Of a stretch of 48,511 nt of DNA, positions 32,172-41,223 are shown piece after piece. The number at the start of each line of letters is the position of its first letter. Position 1 is the stretch's first letter. Source of the stretch: Pseudarthrobacter raffinosi (GTDB taxonomy: Bacteria > Actinomycetota > Actinomycetes > Actinomycetales > Micrococcaceae). Below the pieces are notes generated by a model. The model ran no database searches. It was given only the letters and a program-made list of their open reading frames with translations, and had not been told where the DNA came from. The DNA is taken from contig NZ_JAMXBH010000029.1 in NCBI RefSeq assembly GCF_023913735.1, positions 1 to 48,511 on the forward strand, read 5' to 3'. Position numbers and translations under genes: made by a program.

Positions 32172-32675
32172 GAGAGGCGGAATCCCGGCTTTTCCAGGGG
32201 TCTGCCCTTTCGCCTTGGAGCCCTTCCATAGATGATGGGAGCGGTGGCTGCTTTCGGTATGCAGCACCAAGACGGGGCAGTCCGCGTGGGCAACACACGC
32301 AGTGCTCACGGAGCCGAGGTGCATGCCAAGGAAGCCCCCATGGCCCCGGCGTCCAACCACCAGCAATGAAGCGCCGGCCGCCACTTCCACGAGCTTCGCC
32401 GCAGCCGGTCCGCGGACCAGTTGCGAGGTCAGTCTTTCCGGAGTCTCCTCACCGAACGCCTTTTCCAAGGCGTCCGCAAGAGTCTTCGCCGCAGCCGCTT
32501 CAAACCGGGCGAAATCGGGTGGAACATATCCGGCGTAAATCTCCGGAAAATCCCAACAGGCAATAGCGACAATGGTGGCGTTCAGGGCCGGAGCCAGCTG
32601 TGCCCCCAGACGGAGGGCCTGGATGGACGATTCCGAACCGTCCACACCGACAAGAACCTTGGCTTCCGCATCCAT
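32163..32675 (-). CDS. Universal stress protein, UspA family
   Basis: A 170-residue single-domain universal stress protein. The N-terminal AKVLVGVDGSESSIQALRLG is typical, and the ATP-binding loop GRRGHGGFLGMHLGSVS near residue 113 has the G-x2-G-x9-G-S pattern of ATP-binding members. The C-terminal tail of about 30 residues (Ser, His, Lys, Gly) extends past the usual end. Of two nearby ATGs, the one at 32675 has AAGGAG at seven bases and is preferred over 32681. Such proteins act in stress survival and are often induced by stationary phase or low oxygen. Confidence 0.9.
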   Translation of the reverse strand: MDAEAKVLVGVDGSESSIQALRLGAQLAPALNATIVAIACWDFPEIYAGYVPPDFARFEAAAAKTLADALEKAFGEETPERLTSQLVRGPAAAKLVEVAAGASLLVVGRRGHGGFLGMHLGSVSTACVAHADCPVLVLHTESSHRSHHLWKGSKAKGQTPGKAGIPPLKP

Positions 32676-33045
32676 GATCATTCTCCTTCGAAGGTGAATC
32701 CCCTGGTTGTTCCTAGTCTGCAGCTCCCATTAGCGGTAGCTGTGTGCCGAGCATATGCGCACCCGCAGGCGAACGGAACTGCCTACGGATGTTTCTCGGG
32801 TCTGTCCGGGAATCCGATGCTATTTAGGTCCAATCACCGAAGTAGCCGCATGGGCTAAAGCAGTGTCCACGGGTCCGTCCAAACCGTGTAACCACTCGCC
32901 TTATCGACAAATTCGCGGGAGCAAGAGCCTTGAGCTGCTATCCAGAGACCGGATGAGTCGGGCATGACATCACCCTGGGCTCCTCCTTCTACCGCTGTGG
33001 GCTGATTTCGTTTTCGTAGTCATTCATAGTGGGCCACGACTGGAG
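32676..33045. other. Gene-free stretch
   Basis: About 370 bases upstream of uspA hold no recognisable gene, repeat or RNA. The uspA promoter must lie in the part nearest 32676, but no distinct elements were identified. Confidence 0.35.
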
Positions 33046-34491
33046 CTACAAACTTGAGGAACTGCCTGAACCGGAGAAGCTTCCGCCGCTGCTGCCATAG
33101 CCCGTGGTTCCGCCGGCGCCCCTGGCAGAGCTGACGCTGCCCACGCCGGTGTTCAGGCCGGAGTTGGAGGCAGGAACAGAGAAGAAATAGTAGGACGGGT
33201 AGACGGGGCCGAGGATGCTGGGTTCGTAAGTCTGCTTACGGTGGCGGTCCGTGCCTTCCTGCGCGTTCTCCATCTCCGTGCGCATGAGCTTTGCTTCGCG
33301 GTCGGTCTTGGTAAGACCCTCGATCACGGTTTCTGCGTGGTTCTTCAGGAGAACTGAAAGATGGCTCCTGGCGTCGCGCAACCCGTCCAAGGCAGTTTCC
33401 GGTGTGATCGTGCCGTCCGCGAGTTCTGCGGTCCAGCGCTCGATCTCGGGCAGGCTCGCGTCACGGAAGGACCTGAGGGCCGCGGCGGTGGCGGAGTCAC
33501 GTTGCCCGTGACGTTTGCTGAGCAGTTGCTCCACGCCCGCCAGATCGCTGCGGAAGGGCGCCAGCTGCCGGTCCCAAGCTGTGGGCCAGGCAGTGAGCTT
33601 GTTGAGCAACGCGTTGCTGTCGGCAATGACGTCGTCCAGGGCGTCCAGTTCCGCCGCCGCATCTGCGTACTCCCGCACCAGCTTGAGGTTCGACCGGCGG
33701 CCCAACGCCTTCGGTGTCAGGGCATGGACCCGGTTCGAGAGCCCGGTGGTGGCGTTGTACCGGTTGAGGAAATTGCGGTGCTTTTCCACAACACTGCTGC
33801 CATAGGAAGAGGACTGGGGGATGGTGCGGGCATTCAGTTCCGTGACATCCAGGTCCGTGCTCACACTGGCATAGCTCCGGTCTCCGCGCGCCAAGTCCTT
33901 CCGGCTGCCCGCCCTTGTCACCGCACCCACCGTTAGCCATGCCGCAATGCCCAGGGCGGCCAAGGCGCCGGTCACCCACGCAGCGACCTGGAATGCCGTG
34001 GACCGGTACCAGGGCTGGTTGATCAGTTCGGCACCGCGCCGGACTCCGGCGATGGTTCCGTCCGTCCATTGGGCGTCCCGCAGGAGGTCCTTTGCGGCAT
34101 TTTGGATGTCATCCCTTTATTCCAGCGAGACCTTGCGGTCCTCGCCCATATAGGTGCTCACATGCCGGCCGACAGGATCGAGCGCAAAGATGAAGAGCCC
34201 GTTGGCCCACTTCTGCCCGTCGGGACTGATCCAGTCCGGGTGTTCCGCGCAGGCGAACCTGAGAACCTCCTCGTTCAGGTTGTCCGCGGCGCTCCCGTTG
34301 TAGGTATACACAGCCACCTTGGTGGGCTCATGGAACTCGATCGCAGTGATGGCCGGGACGAGGGTGTTGCGGTCAAGAACTCCTGCCCGGTCCTCAACAA
34401 CGACGTTGGTCGGCGGGAGCCCGAGGGCTGCAGCGCAGCCGACAAGCAGTAGCGCAAACACTAAGAGCAGCCTGAACGTCTTGAGCATCAT
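33046..34491 (-). pseudogene. DUF5129 protein gene split by an in-frame stop
   Basis: The N-terminal part (34491 to 34117) has a signal or membrane segment (LLLVFALLLVGCAAAL) and a TPM-like domain with VVVEDRAGVLD and KWANGLFIFALD. It ends at GEDRKVSLE followed by TAA at 34117-34119. The same frame then continues without a break as RDDIQNAAKDLLRDAQW into a membrane helix (TGALAALGIAAWLTVG), a long helical region and a Gly/Ser-rich tail ending at 33046. Related proteins have Gln at the stop position, so a CAA-to-TAA change is the simplest cause. Together the two parts make a normal DUF5129 protein of about 480 residues. The downstream half has no ATG or obvious start of its own. It could be a recent nonsense mutation, a read-through site or a sequence error. 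Confidence 0.82.
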
Positions 34492-34594
34492 GCAACCGGC
34501 CACACAATTTTTGTTTGCGGTTCCGGGGTCAATCCATTCAAAAGGACAAGAATCCGCTGTGGATCTGCAGCGGGACAAGGGCCAGGCACGGGGG

Positions 34595-36310
34595 TTACGG
34601 AACTAATCGCGACGACCTTGCGGTTTCCAAGGGAATAACCTCTATCCGAGCTACTTGACCGTCCGCAGGCCCGATCACCAGCAGGACGCGCTCGGCGGCG
34701 ACACCGGCAAGCGCAGCGACCACCCGTCTAACCAGCTCAGGTTCCGAGGCGAAGACGACGCCGGCAGGTAGCGTTGTGCCGCCGGCGTCGGCTCTTTTCC
34801 AGACAGTGACTTGGGCGCCTGTCGCGGTGGTGATGGCTTTGGACAGCGGCGCTGGATCGGCGGCCGTCACCATGGTGACGTGATCAATGGTTCGCGCCGA
34901 GGCCGGCGAGGCGGCTGCCAGGAGCACGTGCTCGCGGCGCCACAGGGCAAAGTGGTAAGCGGCTACGAATCCGGCCGCAACCAGGAGACCGAGCGGCGCG
35001 CGGACACGGTCCAGGAGGCTGCCTCCGGTTACCTCACCCAGCAGAAACTCGAAGAGCCGGTAGCCAACGACGAGGAGGGCGATCAGCGCGACCACCGCGC
35101 TGATGCCGAAGAACGCTACGAGGTAAACACGCCTGCCTGGCGGAATAGTGTCCGCGGTTCGCGGTTGCCTCGTAGGCCTCCACGCCCGCCACCAGACAGG
35201 ACCGCCCACAACGAGGGAACTGATACCTCCCAGCAGGAGGGTTCGTGTGCCGCTGCCCGCGAGGGGTGAAACGGCCATGGCAAGCGAAGCATTGATGACT
35301 ACGCCGACGCCGGACGCAGCCGCTGCCAAGGCAACCCCCGATGTCACCAGCCGACTCGCACGCCGGGTGGCAACAGACCGATGAGCCCCGCTGACGCGGT
35401 GATAGCGCCACACCAAAGCACCGACGGCAGCGGCGGCGATGGCTGGACCCAGCGGGGCCAGCAGTTCGTTCATAGGCTCACCCCGATCGAATGCCGTTCT
35501 GAGGAGCACAAAAACCACGACGCCGGCGCCACCGAGTGCTGTGATGCCCGCCGCGAAGATCCCCACACCAATCAACGCCACATCCACCAGAGTGGTGTCC
35601 AGTTTTCGCGCGCCGCCCCGAAGCCAGTGCCACCGCCACACCATACTTCCGCCAATGGCCCAAACCATCGCCCGGAGCGCCGACTGCCACCACGCGTCCC
35701 CGCCCGGGGTGAGGCTGATGTACCCCCGGATCGCGACGTCAAGCAGGCCGCCCAACGCCGTGATGGCGGCAACCGCGCCCACCGCCAGGCCGAAAACCAA
35801 ACCGATGACCGCCGGGACATCCTCAAGGTGGACTGGATGTTTGACGGGGTGCCGCCACATCCAGCGGTGCCAGACGAAGATGCCGGCCCAGACAAGCCCA
35901 TCCGACAAGGGCGAATACCACTGAGGTTCCGCCCGGCCGATGAACGACGCCGCCATCCCGAGGAAGGCCGTCACAGATGCGATCAGTGAGACCGCGTAGA
36001 TGGCAGACAAGTAGATGCCCCACCCCACTGAGCTGCGCTCCGCGCCGTCGTCGAGCCTTTTCCAGACAACCCACCACAGAAGCGCGGCGAGCGGTCCTCC
36101 GATCAGCGTGAACGCAAGGGAACGCGCCACACCGGCCACATCGGTTGACGCCAGCACCGCGCCCGTGCTGAACAGGCGCTCCAAGAGGCCACTGAGCCCT
36201 ACCGCCGCGATCAGCACCAAGGCGAACAGCAGTACGTAGACGATCAGGCGGCGGAGGGTGAGTTGGGCGGAACCTGCCGCTGAAATTGTCGTCGGCACGT
36301 CCGAATTCAT
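34595..36310 (-). CDS. DUF5671 multi-pass membrane protein
   Basis: A 571-residue integral membrane protein with about 14 hydrophobic stretches, arranged as repeats of the DUF5671 unit. Each unit has a pattern like RRLIVYVLLFALVLIAAVGL, or a later variant, followed by a short loop with LLWW or LVWRYHR. The C-terminal 130 residues are soluble. Function is unknown. The ATG at 36310 overlaps the stop of the upstream small secreted-protein gene by four bases (ATGA), which supports this start and coupling; the longer frame reads back into that gene. The frame is intact, in contrast to both neighbours. Confidence 0.8.
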   Translation of the reverse strand: MNSDVPTTISAAGSAQLTLRRLIVYVLLFALVLIAAVGLSGLLERLFSTGAVLASTDVAGVARSLAFTLIGGPLAALLWWVVWKRLDDGAERSSVGWGIYLSAIYAVSLIASVTAFLGMAASFIGRAEPQWYSPLSDGLVWAGIFVWHRWMWRHPVKHPVHLEDVPAVIGLVFGLAVGAVAAITALGGLLDVAIRGYISLTPGGDAWWQSALRAMVWAIGGSMVWRWHWLRGGARKLDTTLVDVALIGVGIFAAGITALGGAGVVVFVLLRTAFDRGEPMNELLAPLGPAIAAAAVGALVWRYHRVSGAHRSVATRRASRLVTSGVALAAAASGVGVVINASLAMAVSPLAGSGTRTLLLGGISSLVVGGPVWWRAWRPTRQPRTADTIPPGRRVYLVAFFGISAVVALIALLVVGYRLFEFLLGEVTGGSLLDRVRAPLGLLVAAGFVAAYHFALWRREHVLLAAASPASARTIDHVTMVTAADPAPLSKAITTATGAQVTVWKRADAGGTTLPAGVVFASEPELVRRVVAALAGVAAERVLLVIGPADGQVARIEVIPLETARSSRLVP

Positions 36311-36772
36311 GGCTTCACGGACGTTCCGGTGCACGACAGGAGCTGGTACGGTGCCTGGTCGATCAGCCATTTGCCATCTGTCTTGACCAGGGAGAAACGA
36401 TCCTCCATCTCGTACTCGGACGGTCCGAACGGGCCGCCCGAACCTGAACTGACGACGGAGACCTTCACGAGAGCCGAGTTGTCCCGCTCTGTGGCAGAGA
36501 TCAAAACCACCCGGGTGGGCAGCGGGCCGCTTTCACGGAAGCCGCCGCACGAGGAACTGGCCGCTTCCGTGAGGTAGGAATTGGCTGTGGCCGTATCGCC
36601 GCCGATGACCGCGGTGCTGTAACGCTGGACCACTCCCTGGGGTGTCGACCCGTCCAGTGCCTCTGGCTCGCCGCGTGTAAAAACGACTGCCAGTGCCACG
36701 ATCACCAAACAGCGCAATTGCGGAAAGGATTGCGAGGAGAATCCGCTCGGGCTTTCTCGTCGCAGCGTTCAT
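36307..36772 (-). pseudogene. Small membrane-anchored protein gene with a frameshift
   Basis: Translation from the ATG at 36772 gives MNAATRKPERILLAILSAIA and then leaves frame. After one base is removed in the AAA run at 36707-36709 (TTT on the coding strand), the helix continues as LLVIVALAVVFTRGEPEALD. It then runs through TPQGVVQRYSTAVIGGDTAT to a normal end at 36307. The product would be an anchored, NTF2-like extracytoplasmic protein of about 154 residues. The downstream part alone begins only at an unlikely TTG. The stop overlaps the DUF5671 start. A one-base insertion is the best explanation; function is unknown. Confidence 0.75.
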
Positions 36773-36894
36773 GCCGTCAGTATGGCGCAGCAGCAGCCCT
36801 TTGTATGTGTCGTCCGGCCCTGAGCCGGCATTCTCAGAGAATTTCGACCTGCCGCGGGGCACTGCGACCCAGCCGCAGTAGGAGGAAGCCAAGT

Positions 36895-37060
36895 TCAGCC
36901 ATCCCCGGCGGCAAAGTAGACGGCTTGGAGAATGCTGAAGGGCACGAACACCAGCTGGATGAAAATCCAGATCAGGATCGAACGCGCTCAGGTGGATTCC
37001 GCCAACAGTGAGCGCGAACAGGAGCTCTGGTACGAAGTAGGCCCTGAATTTGGCGATTCC
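36895..37060 (-). pseudogene. Remnant of a small membrane protein, frameshifted
   Basis: One frame reads AYFVPELLFALTVGGIHLSAF. After dropping one base near 36979-36980, the next frame continues as ILIWIFIQLVFVPFSILQAV and YFAAGDG to a TGA at 36895. The join makes a coherent hydrophobic protein, which suggests a broken two-helix membrane protein. Its 5' end cannot be placed and I do not recognise a family. Confidence 0.4.
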
Positions 37061-37136
37061 TGTGCCTCGACTGCTCCTATGGGTCCTGCGAATACGTCTC
37101 AGGAGTAGGGTTGCCCTAGTCGACGAAGGGGTCAAC

Positions 37137-37340
37137 ATGAGCTACAAATATCGAACCGTCCGCGTTCGCGGTACCGGGCTGGTTGGAACAATCGCCCGGA
37201 AGCATGGAAGCGGACCTGACATCTACGAAACGTCCAAGGACCCGAACACATCAGTGGTTCCGGTGTTCTTCGAGGCAACTGGCGAGGTCCGTTTTTTCGA
37301 CAGGTCGATGCTTGAGGACGTCGTGGCGCCTGTCAGTTAG
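37137..37340 (+). CDS. Small hypothetical protein
   Basis: A 67-residue protein starting MSYKYRTVRVRGTGLVGTIA, with GAAGGGG seven bases before the ATG. It is basic at the start and has a beta-rich look (PVFFEATGEVRFFDRSMLED), which may be a small SH3-like barrel. No cysteines, no membrane segment and no family that I recognise. The good ribosome-binding site and plausible composition support a real gene; it stands alone between remnants. Confidence 0.6.
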   Translation: MSYKYRTVRVRGTGLVGTIARKHGSGPDIYETSKDPNTSVVPVFFEATGEVRFFDRSMLEDVVAPVS

Positions 37341-38066
37341 CAGCGAAAGTAAAGCAACGGTCATAGGTGTGGAAGGCAACCGCACCTGGCGGTGAAGCCA
37401 GCGCCGGTGGCGCGGTTCCACCCGCTGATCGACGGCAACAACGCACGGCGTGGGCTCTCGTGCTCTCCGTTAACGCCCACCGCCATGATTTGAGCACCGC
37501 TGTCGCTGAAGCTCGCGTCGCCGCGGCCGCGAACCGTGCCGGTTGAGGCCGCCATAGCGGCATCTGCGCGAGGGATGGGGCCCTGGAAGACGGAATGCCT
37601 GAGGGTACGTTCAGCTGCCTGACATGTCTCCCCGACGAGATCGCCACGCTCTGCAACTCCGGAAACTGACCTCCGGAAACAGCTGTATCGTTACCGGCCA
37701 ATCCACTGCATCCCGGGCTACTAGCCGGGTAATGCTGGGATAACGCAGTCGCCGAGAATTTCTCGCACCTCGATCAGGAATCCTTGGCCGCGTAACCGAA
37801 ATACAACGACGAAACTGTCTCAAAAACTTGACGTGCGCATGCTCTATGGAATGGGCAGATGAGGCACCAGCCAAGAGCGTCGCCCGACCACCTGAATTGT
37901 CCCGGGCCCTCGCCCTGGACAACGTCGGGTGGCCGCCAACCGCATACCCTAATAACCGACGGAAGTCACCTCCGCCTGTTCCACCGGACCGACGCGTAGA
38001 CCACACTCCTGGACTCTACGGACTCGAGGGACTCCTTCCGCCGGGAAACCAGCATCACCCGTGGCA
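37341..38066. other. Gene-free stretch before the biotin operon's 3' end
   Basis: About 725 bases with no supported gene. Frames on both strands have biased, low-similarity composition and no ribosome-binding sites. A short hairpin (CCCGG-CTA/TAGCCGGG) is near 37711-37730. It may be decayed coding sequence. Confidence 0.4.
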
Positions 38067-39353
38067 TCAACAGCGCCGTCTAGAAGCAGCACGGGGCAGG
38101 AATATCTTACGAATGACGCCAAAGCTACGTGGACCGTTCGCCACCGTGACGGTCCGGGGTGCTTGGAAGGACAGGAGTCTGATCCAATCAGGCTGGTGGT
38201 CCTGCAGCTGCACGTCCGTCAGTGCAGTGGCAGTCTCCTGGACAACTAGGGCGGCCTCCAGTTCGGCGAGCTTGGCGCCGAGGCAGCGGTGGATGCCGGA
38301 GCCAAAAACAATGCCATGGCTGGTGGATTGACCGCGGTGGGCCGTCTCCGCAGGCATGGACTGGCTCGCGAGTGCGGCCGGTGACGTGATTTGGTTGCCG
38401 CTGAGTTCGAGGAGGATTTCGGTGCCTGAAGGAATTCGGGCGTCACCGAGGTTCGTATCGTGGGCTGCCACCCGGCGCCACGTGGGGACGGATGATTCGG
38501 TGGCCAGCACGTGCCGGACCATGGCCCTGGAACCGGCGTCGGATGCCGCGTCCTTCCAGCCCACGGGCGTGGACCCTTCCAGGAGCCGGAACAGCGTGGT
38601 GCTGATCAGTTGGGTGGTTGTTTCCTGTCCGGCGATCAGCAGGAAGTAGCCCAGCGAGCAGATTTCAGTCGTCGACAGGCCGTGCTCTGCCAAGGATTTG
38701 AACAGGTTCCGTCCGGGGGCCGCCCTGGATTCCGCGACGAGCTTCCGCAGCCAGACGTAGAAATCTGCGGCGCTGTGGGCCAGTTCGAGTTGCCGGTCTT
38801 GGTCCGGCCAGCCCCAGAACAGCTCCATGGACTCACGGCCCCACCGCTTGAGGTCCGCAAGATCCCGAACGGGCAGCCCGAGGAGTTCGAGCATGACGAC
38901 TGCCGGGGGAAAAGCAGCCACCGCCTGCACGAGGTCCACGCTTCCGGAGAAGCCGAGCTGGTCCGCGGCGTTTCGTGCCGCTTCCTGGGCCAGCTCCCGG
39001 ATCCGCGGCTCCATGGCGGCGACCGTGGCAGGGGTGAAAAAGCCCGCCACGACCTTGCGGATCCCGGCGTGTGTGTCCGTGTCGTTGCTGGCCAGCACGG
39101 GAGGCAACGCAAAGCGGACGCGCTGCAGCACGCGCAGGGCGGGCCCTTCCAGTGGCGTCACGGCGACCAGGGCATTCGCGGGGCTGAAGTCGGCAGGCCG
39201 GTGCAGCACTTCGCGGACCGCGTCCGGGTCGCGCACCACGAGGTACGGGCAGCGGGCCCCGTCGGAGCCTTCCGTCTGACGCATGGTCTCCGTCTGTCCC
39301 GGACCTCCCACCCGCGGCTTCTCGGTTCTGGCGGTCATCATCGCCGGATTCAT
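38067..39353 (-). CDS. Cytochrome P450 at the end of the biotin operon
   Basis: A 428-residue P450. The haem loop FGSGIHRCLGAKLAELEAAL places Cys357 as iron ligand, and the I-helix LLIAGQETTTQL at about 238-249 has the oxygen-activation AGxET. The K-helix ExxR, nearly invariant in P450s, is missing: residues 281-284 are HVLA, flanked by recognisable VR and TESSVP. A few actinobacterial P450s (CYP157 group) also lack ExxR. The ATG overlaps the bioD stop by four bases, so the gene is part of the bio operon. In Bacillus the P450 BioI makes pimeloyl units for biotin; no bioC, bioH or bioW is seen here, so a BioI-like role is an attractive inference. Reduced or altered activity is the alternative. 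Confidence 0.85.
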   Translation of the reverse strand: MNPAMMTARTEKPRVGGPGQTETMRQTEGSDGARCPYLVVRDPDAVREVLHRPADFSPANALVAVTPLEGPALRVLQRVRFALPPVLASNDTDTHAGIRKVVAGFFTPATVAAMEPRIRELAQEAARNAADQLGFSGSVDLVQAVAAFPPAVVMLELLGLPVRDLADLKRWGRESMELFWGWPDQDRQLELAHSAADFYVWLRKLVAESRAAPGRNLFKSLAEHGLSTTEICSLGYFLLIAGQETTTQLISTTLFRLLEGSTPVGWKDAASDAGSRAMVRHVLATESSVPTWRRVAAHDTNLGDARIPSGTEILLELSGNQITSPAALASQSMPAETAHRGQSTSHGIVFGSGIHRCLGAKLAELEAALVVQETATALTDVQLQDHQPDWIRLLSFQAPRTVTVANGPRSFGVIRKIFLPRAASRRRC

Positions 39354-40027
39354 GCGGGCAGGCCGTTCAGCCATGCAGCCGCACCGGCGCGGAAAGCAGC
39401 CGGGGGCAGTTCCGAGGCCTGCTCGGGAAGGGCGCCGAGCAAGGGCGCCCGCAACGAATCGAGCACCTGCCGGTTGCTGTGGTGTACGAAGTCGGGTTTT
39501 CCGGGCCAGCTTCCGAGCACCACCCCAAGGACCTGCAGGTCCCGCGCGTCCAGCGCTTCGAGGGTCAGGGCGGTGTGGTTCAGGGTACCGAGCCCCGGCC
39601 GGGCGACCAGCACAAATGCGGCCGCCAGGAGGGATCCAAGCTCCGCCAGGGTGCCGCCGTCGGAATCCAACTCCACCAGCAGGCCGCCTGCGCCCTCCAC
39701 CAGGACGTGATCGTGGGACGCGGCGAGCTCGCGGACCTTCTTGGCGTGCGCAGCCAGCGTTGGGAGCGGCGTTCCGTCGACGGCGGCAGCGGCGACGGGC
39801 GCCAGCGGCTCCTGCAGGACAACTCCGGTTTCTGCTGTCACGGCGCCGGCGAGCCGGACAATCTCGGCAGCGTCGGAATCGCCGTCGGCTGCTCCTGACT
39901 GGCACGGTTTGTAAACCGCGACGCTGCGCCCCGTTCCGTGGAGGACGGCGGCGAGGGCCGCCGTCGTGATGGTCTTGCCGACGCCGGTGTCCGTTCCGGT
40001 TACGAGGATGATGCCGGGCAGGTTCAT
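39350..40027 (-). CDS. bioD: Dethiobiotin synthetase
   Basis: A 225-residue ATP-dependent carboxylase that closes the ureido ring: 7,8-diaminopelargonate plus CO2 gives dethiobiotin. The P-loop GTDTGVGKT is at residues 10-18, YKPCQSGA near 39 supplies a catalytic Lys, and VEGAGGLLVELD near 105 is typical. The ATG at 40027 overlaps the bioF stop by four bases; the longer frame reads back into bioF. Length is normal. Confidence 0.95.
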   Translation of the reverse strand: MNLPGIILVTGTDTGVGKTITTAALAAVLHGTGRSVAVYKPCQSGAADGDSDAAEIVRLAGAVTAETGVVLQEPLAPVAAAAVDGTPLPTLAAHAKKVRELAASHDHVLVEGAGGLLVELDSDGGTLAELGSLLAAAFVLVARPGLGTLNHTALTLEALDARDLQVLGVVLGSWPGKPDFVHHSNRQVLDSLRAPLLGALPEQASELPPAAFRAGAAAWLNGLPA

Positions 40028-41223
40028 GGAAGTTCCTCCAAAATGCCGCGCAGCACTGCGCAGCTGTCTTCGATTTCCTCGTGCGTCAGGGTGGCACGGG
40101 CGGTGAGCCGCAGCCGGGAGATTCCGTCCGGAACGGACGGTGGGCGGAAGCATCCGATCCGGACACCGGCAGTCCGCGCCGCCTCGGCAGCTGCCAGGGC
40201 TGATGCGGCGGACGGCATGGCGATGGACTGGACGGCCCCCGCCGTTTGCTCGACGGCGGCCCGGTCGGCCGCTGTCTGCTCGACGACGGCGCCGCGGGCT
40301 GCAAGGGCAGGGCCAAGCCCGGCGGCCAGGGCTGCAGCGTTGCTTCGCACGGATTCCGCCCGCCAGGGCTCATCCCGGATGATCCGCACCGCCGCGAGGG
40401 CTGCGGCGGCGGAGGCCGGCGCCAGCCCGGTGTCGAAGATGAAGCTGCGTGCCCGGTTGAGCAGGTGTTCCCGCAGCAGGGCGGATCCCAGGACCGCTCC
40501 GCCCTGGCTGCCCAGGGCCTTGGACAGCGTCGCGGTCACGACCACATTCGGGTGCCCGGCAAGGAAGGTTCCGGCCACCGCGCCGCGGCCCTGGAAGTCA
40601 CCGGTGCCGATGACTCCGAGGCTGTGGGCCTCATCGATGAGCAGCACGGCGTCGTGGTCCTCGGCCAGGGCCAGCAGGGCAGCGAGCGGGGCTTCGTCGC
40701 CGAGGACGCTGTAGAGGGATTCGACGGCGATCAGCGCCCGCGGCTCCGACCGGCCGGCAAGCAGGCGGCCGGCGTCCTCCACGCTGTTGTGGGTGAACGA
40801 TTCGGTGCGGGAGCGGCTGAGCCGGAAACCGTCGATCATGGAGGCGTGGCAGTGTTCGTCCGCAATGATCAGGGTTCCGGGGCCACCGAGCGCCGTGATC
40901 ACACCGATGTTTGCCAGGTAGCCGGAGGAGAACACCAACGCCATTTCCATCCCCGCCAGCAGGGCCAGTTCCTCCTCGAGGTCCAGATGCAGCCGGGTGG
41001 TTCCGCCCACCAGGCGCGAGGACGTGGCGCCCGCGCCCCACAGCGACGCGGCCGCCGCAGCGGCCTCGGCAACCCGAGGGTCCGCCGCGAGGCCCAGATA
41101 GTCGTTGCTGGCCAGGTCGATGAACTGTTCGTCCGCGGCACGGGGGAGCGGGCGGCGGACCAGGCCCCGGCGGTCCCGGACCGCGGCCTGCCGCTCGAGC
41201 CACTGGATCATGGAGCGGCTCAT
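40024..41223 (-). CDS. bioF: 8-Amino-7-oxononanoate synthase
   Basis: A 399-residue PLP enzyme that condenses pimeloyl-ACP or pimeloyl-CoA with L-alanine. Visible motifs are SNDYLGLAADPRV near residue 39, SSGYLANIG near 99, LIDEAHSLGVIG near 190 and the PLP Lys in TLSKALGSQGG near 225. The start overlaps the bioA stop and the end overlaps the bioD start, each by ATGA. A repeated Ala-rich stretch near residues 310-330 (two similar VEQTAxxRAAVEQTAG units) is slightly unusual but in frame. Confidence 0.94.
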   Translation of the reverse strand: MSRSMIQWLERQAAVRDRRGLVRRPLPRAADEQFIDLASNDYLGLAADPRVAEAAAAAASLWGAGATSSRLVGGTTRLHLDLEEELALLAGMEMALVFSSGYLANIGVITALGGPGTLIIADEHCHASMIDGFRLSRSRTESFTHNSVEDAGRLLAGRSEPRALIAVESLYSVLGDEAPLAALLALAEDHDAVLLIDEAHSLGVIGTGDFQGRGAVAGTFLAGHPNVVVTATLSKALGSQGGAVLGSALLREHLLNRARSFIFDTGLAPASAAAALAAVRIIRDEPWRAESVRSNAAALAAGLGPALAARGAVVEQTAADRAAVEQTAGAVQSIAMPSAASALAAAEAARTAGVRIGCFRPPSVPDGISRLRLTARATLTHEEIEDSCAVLRGILEELP

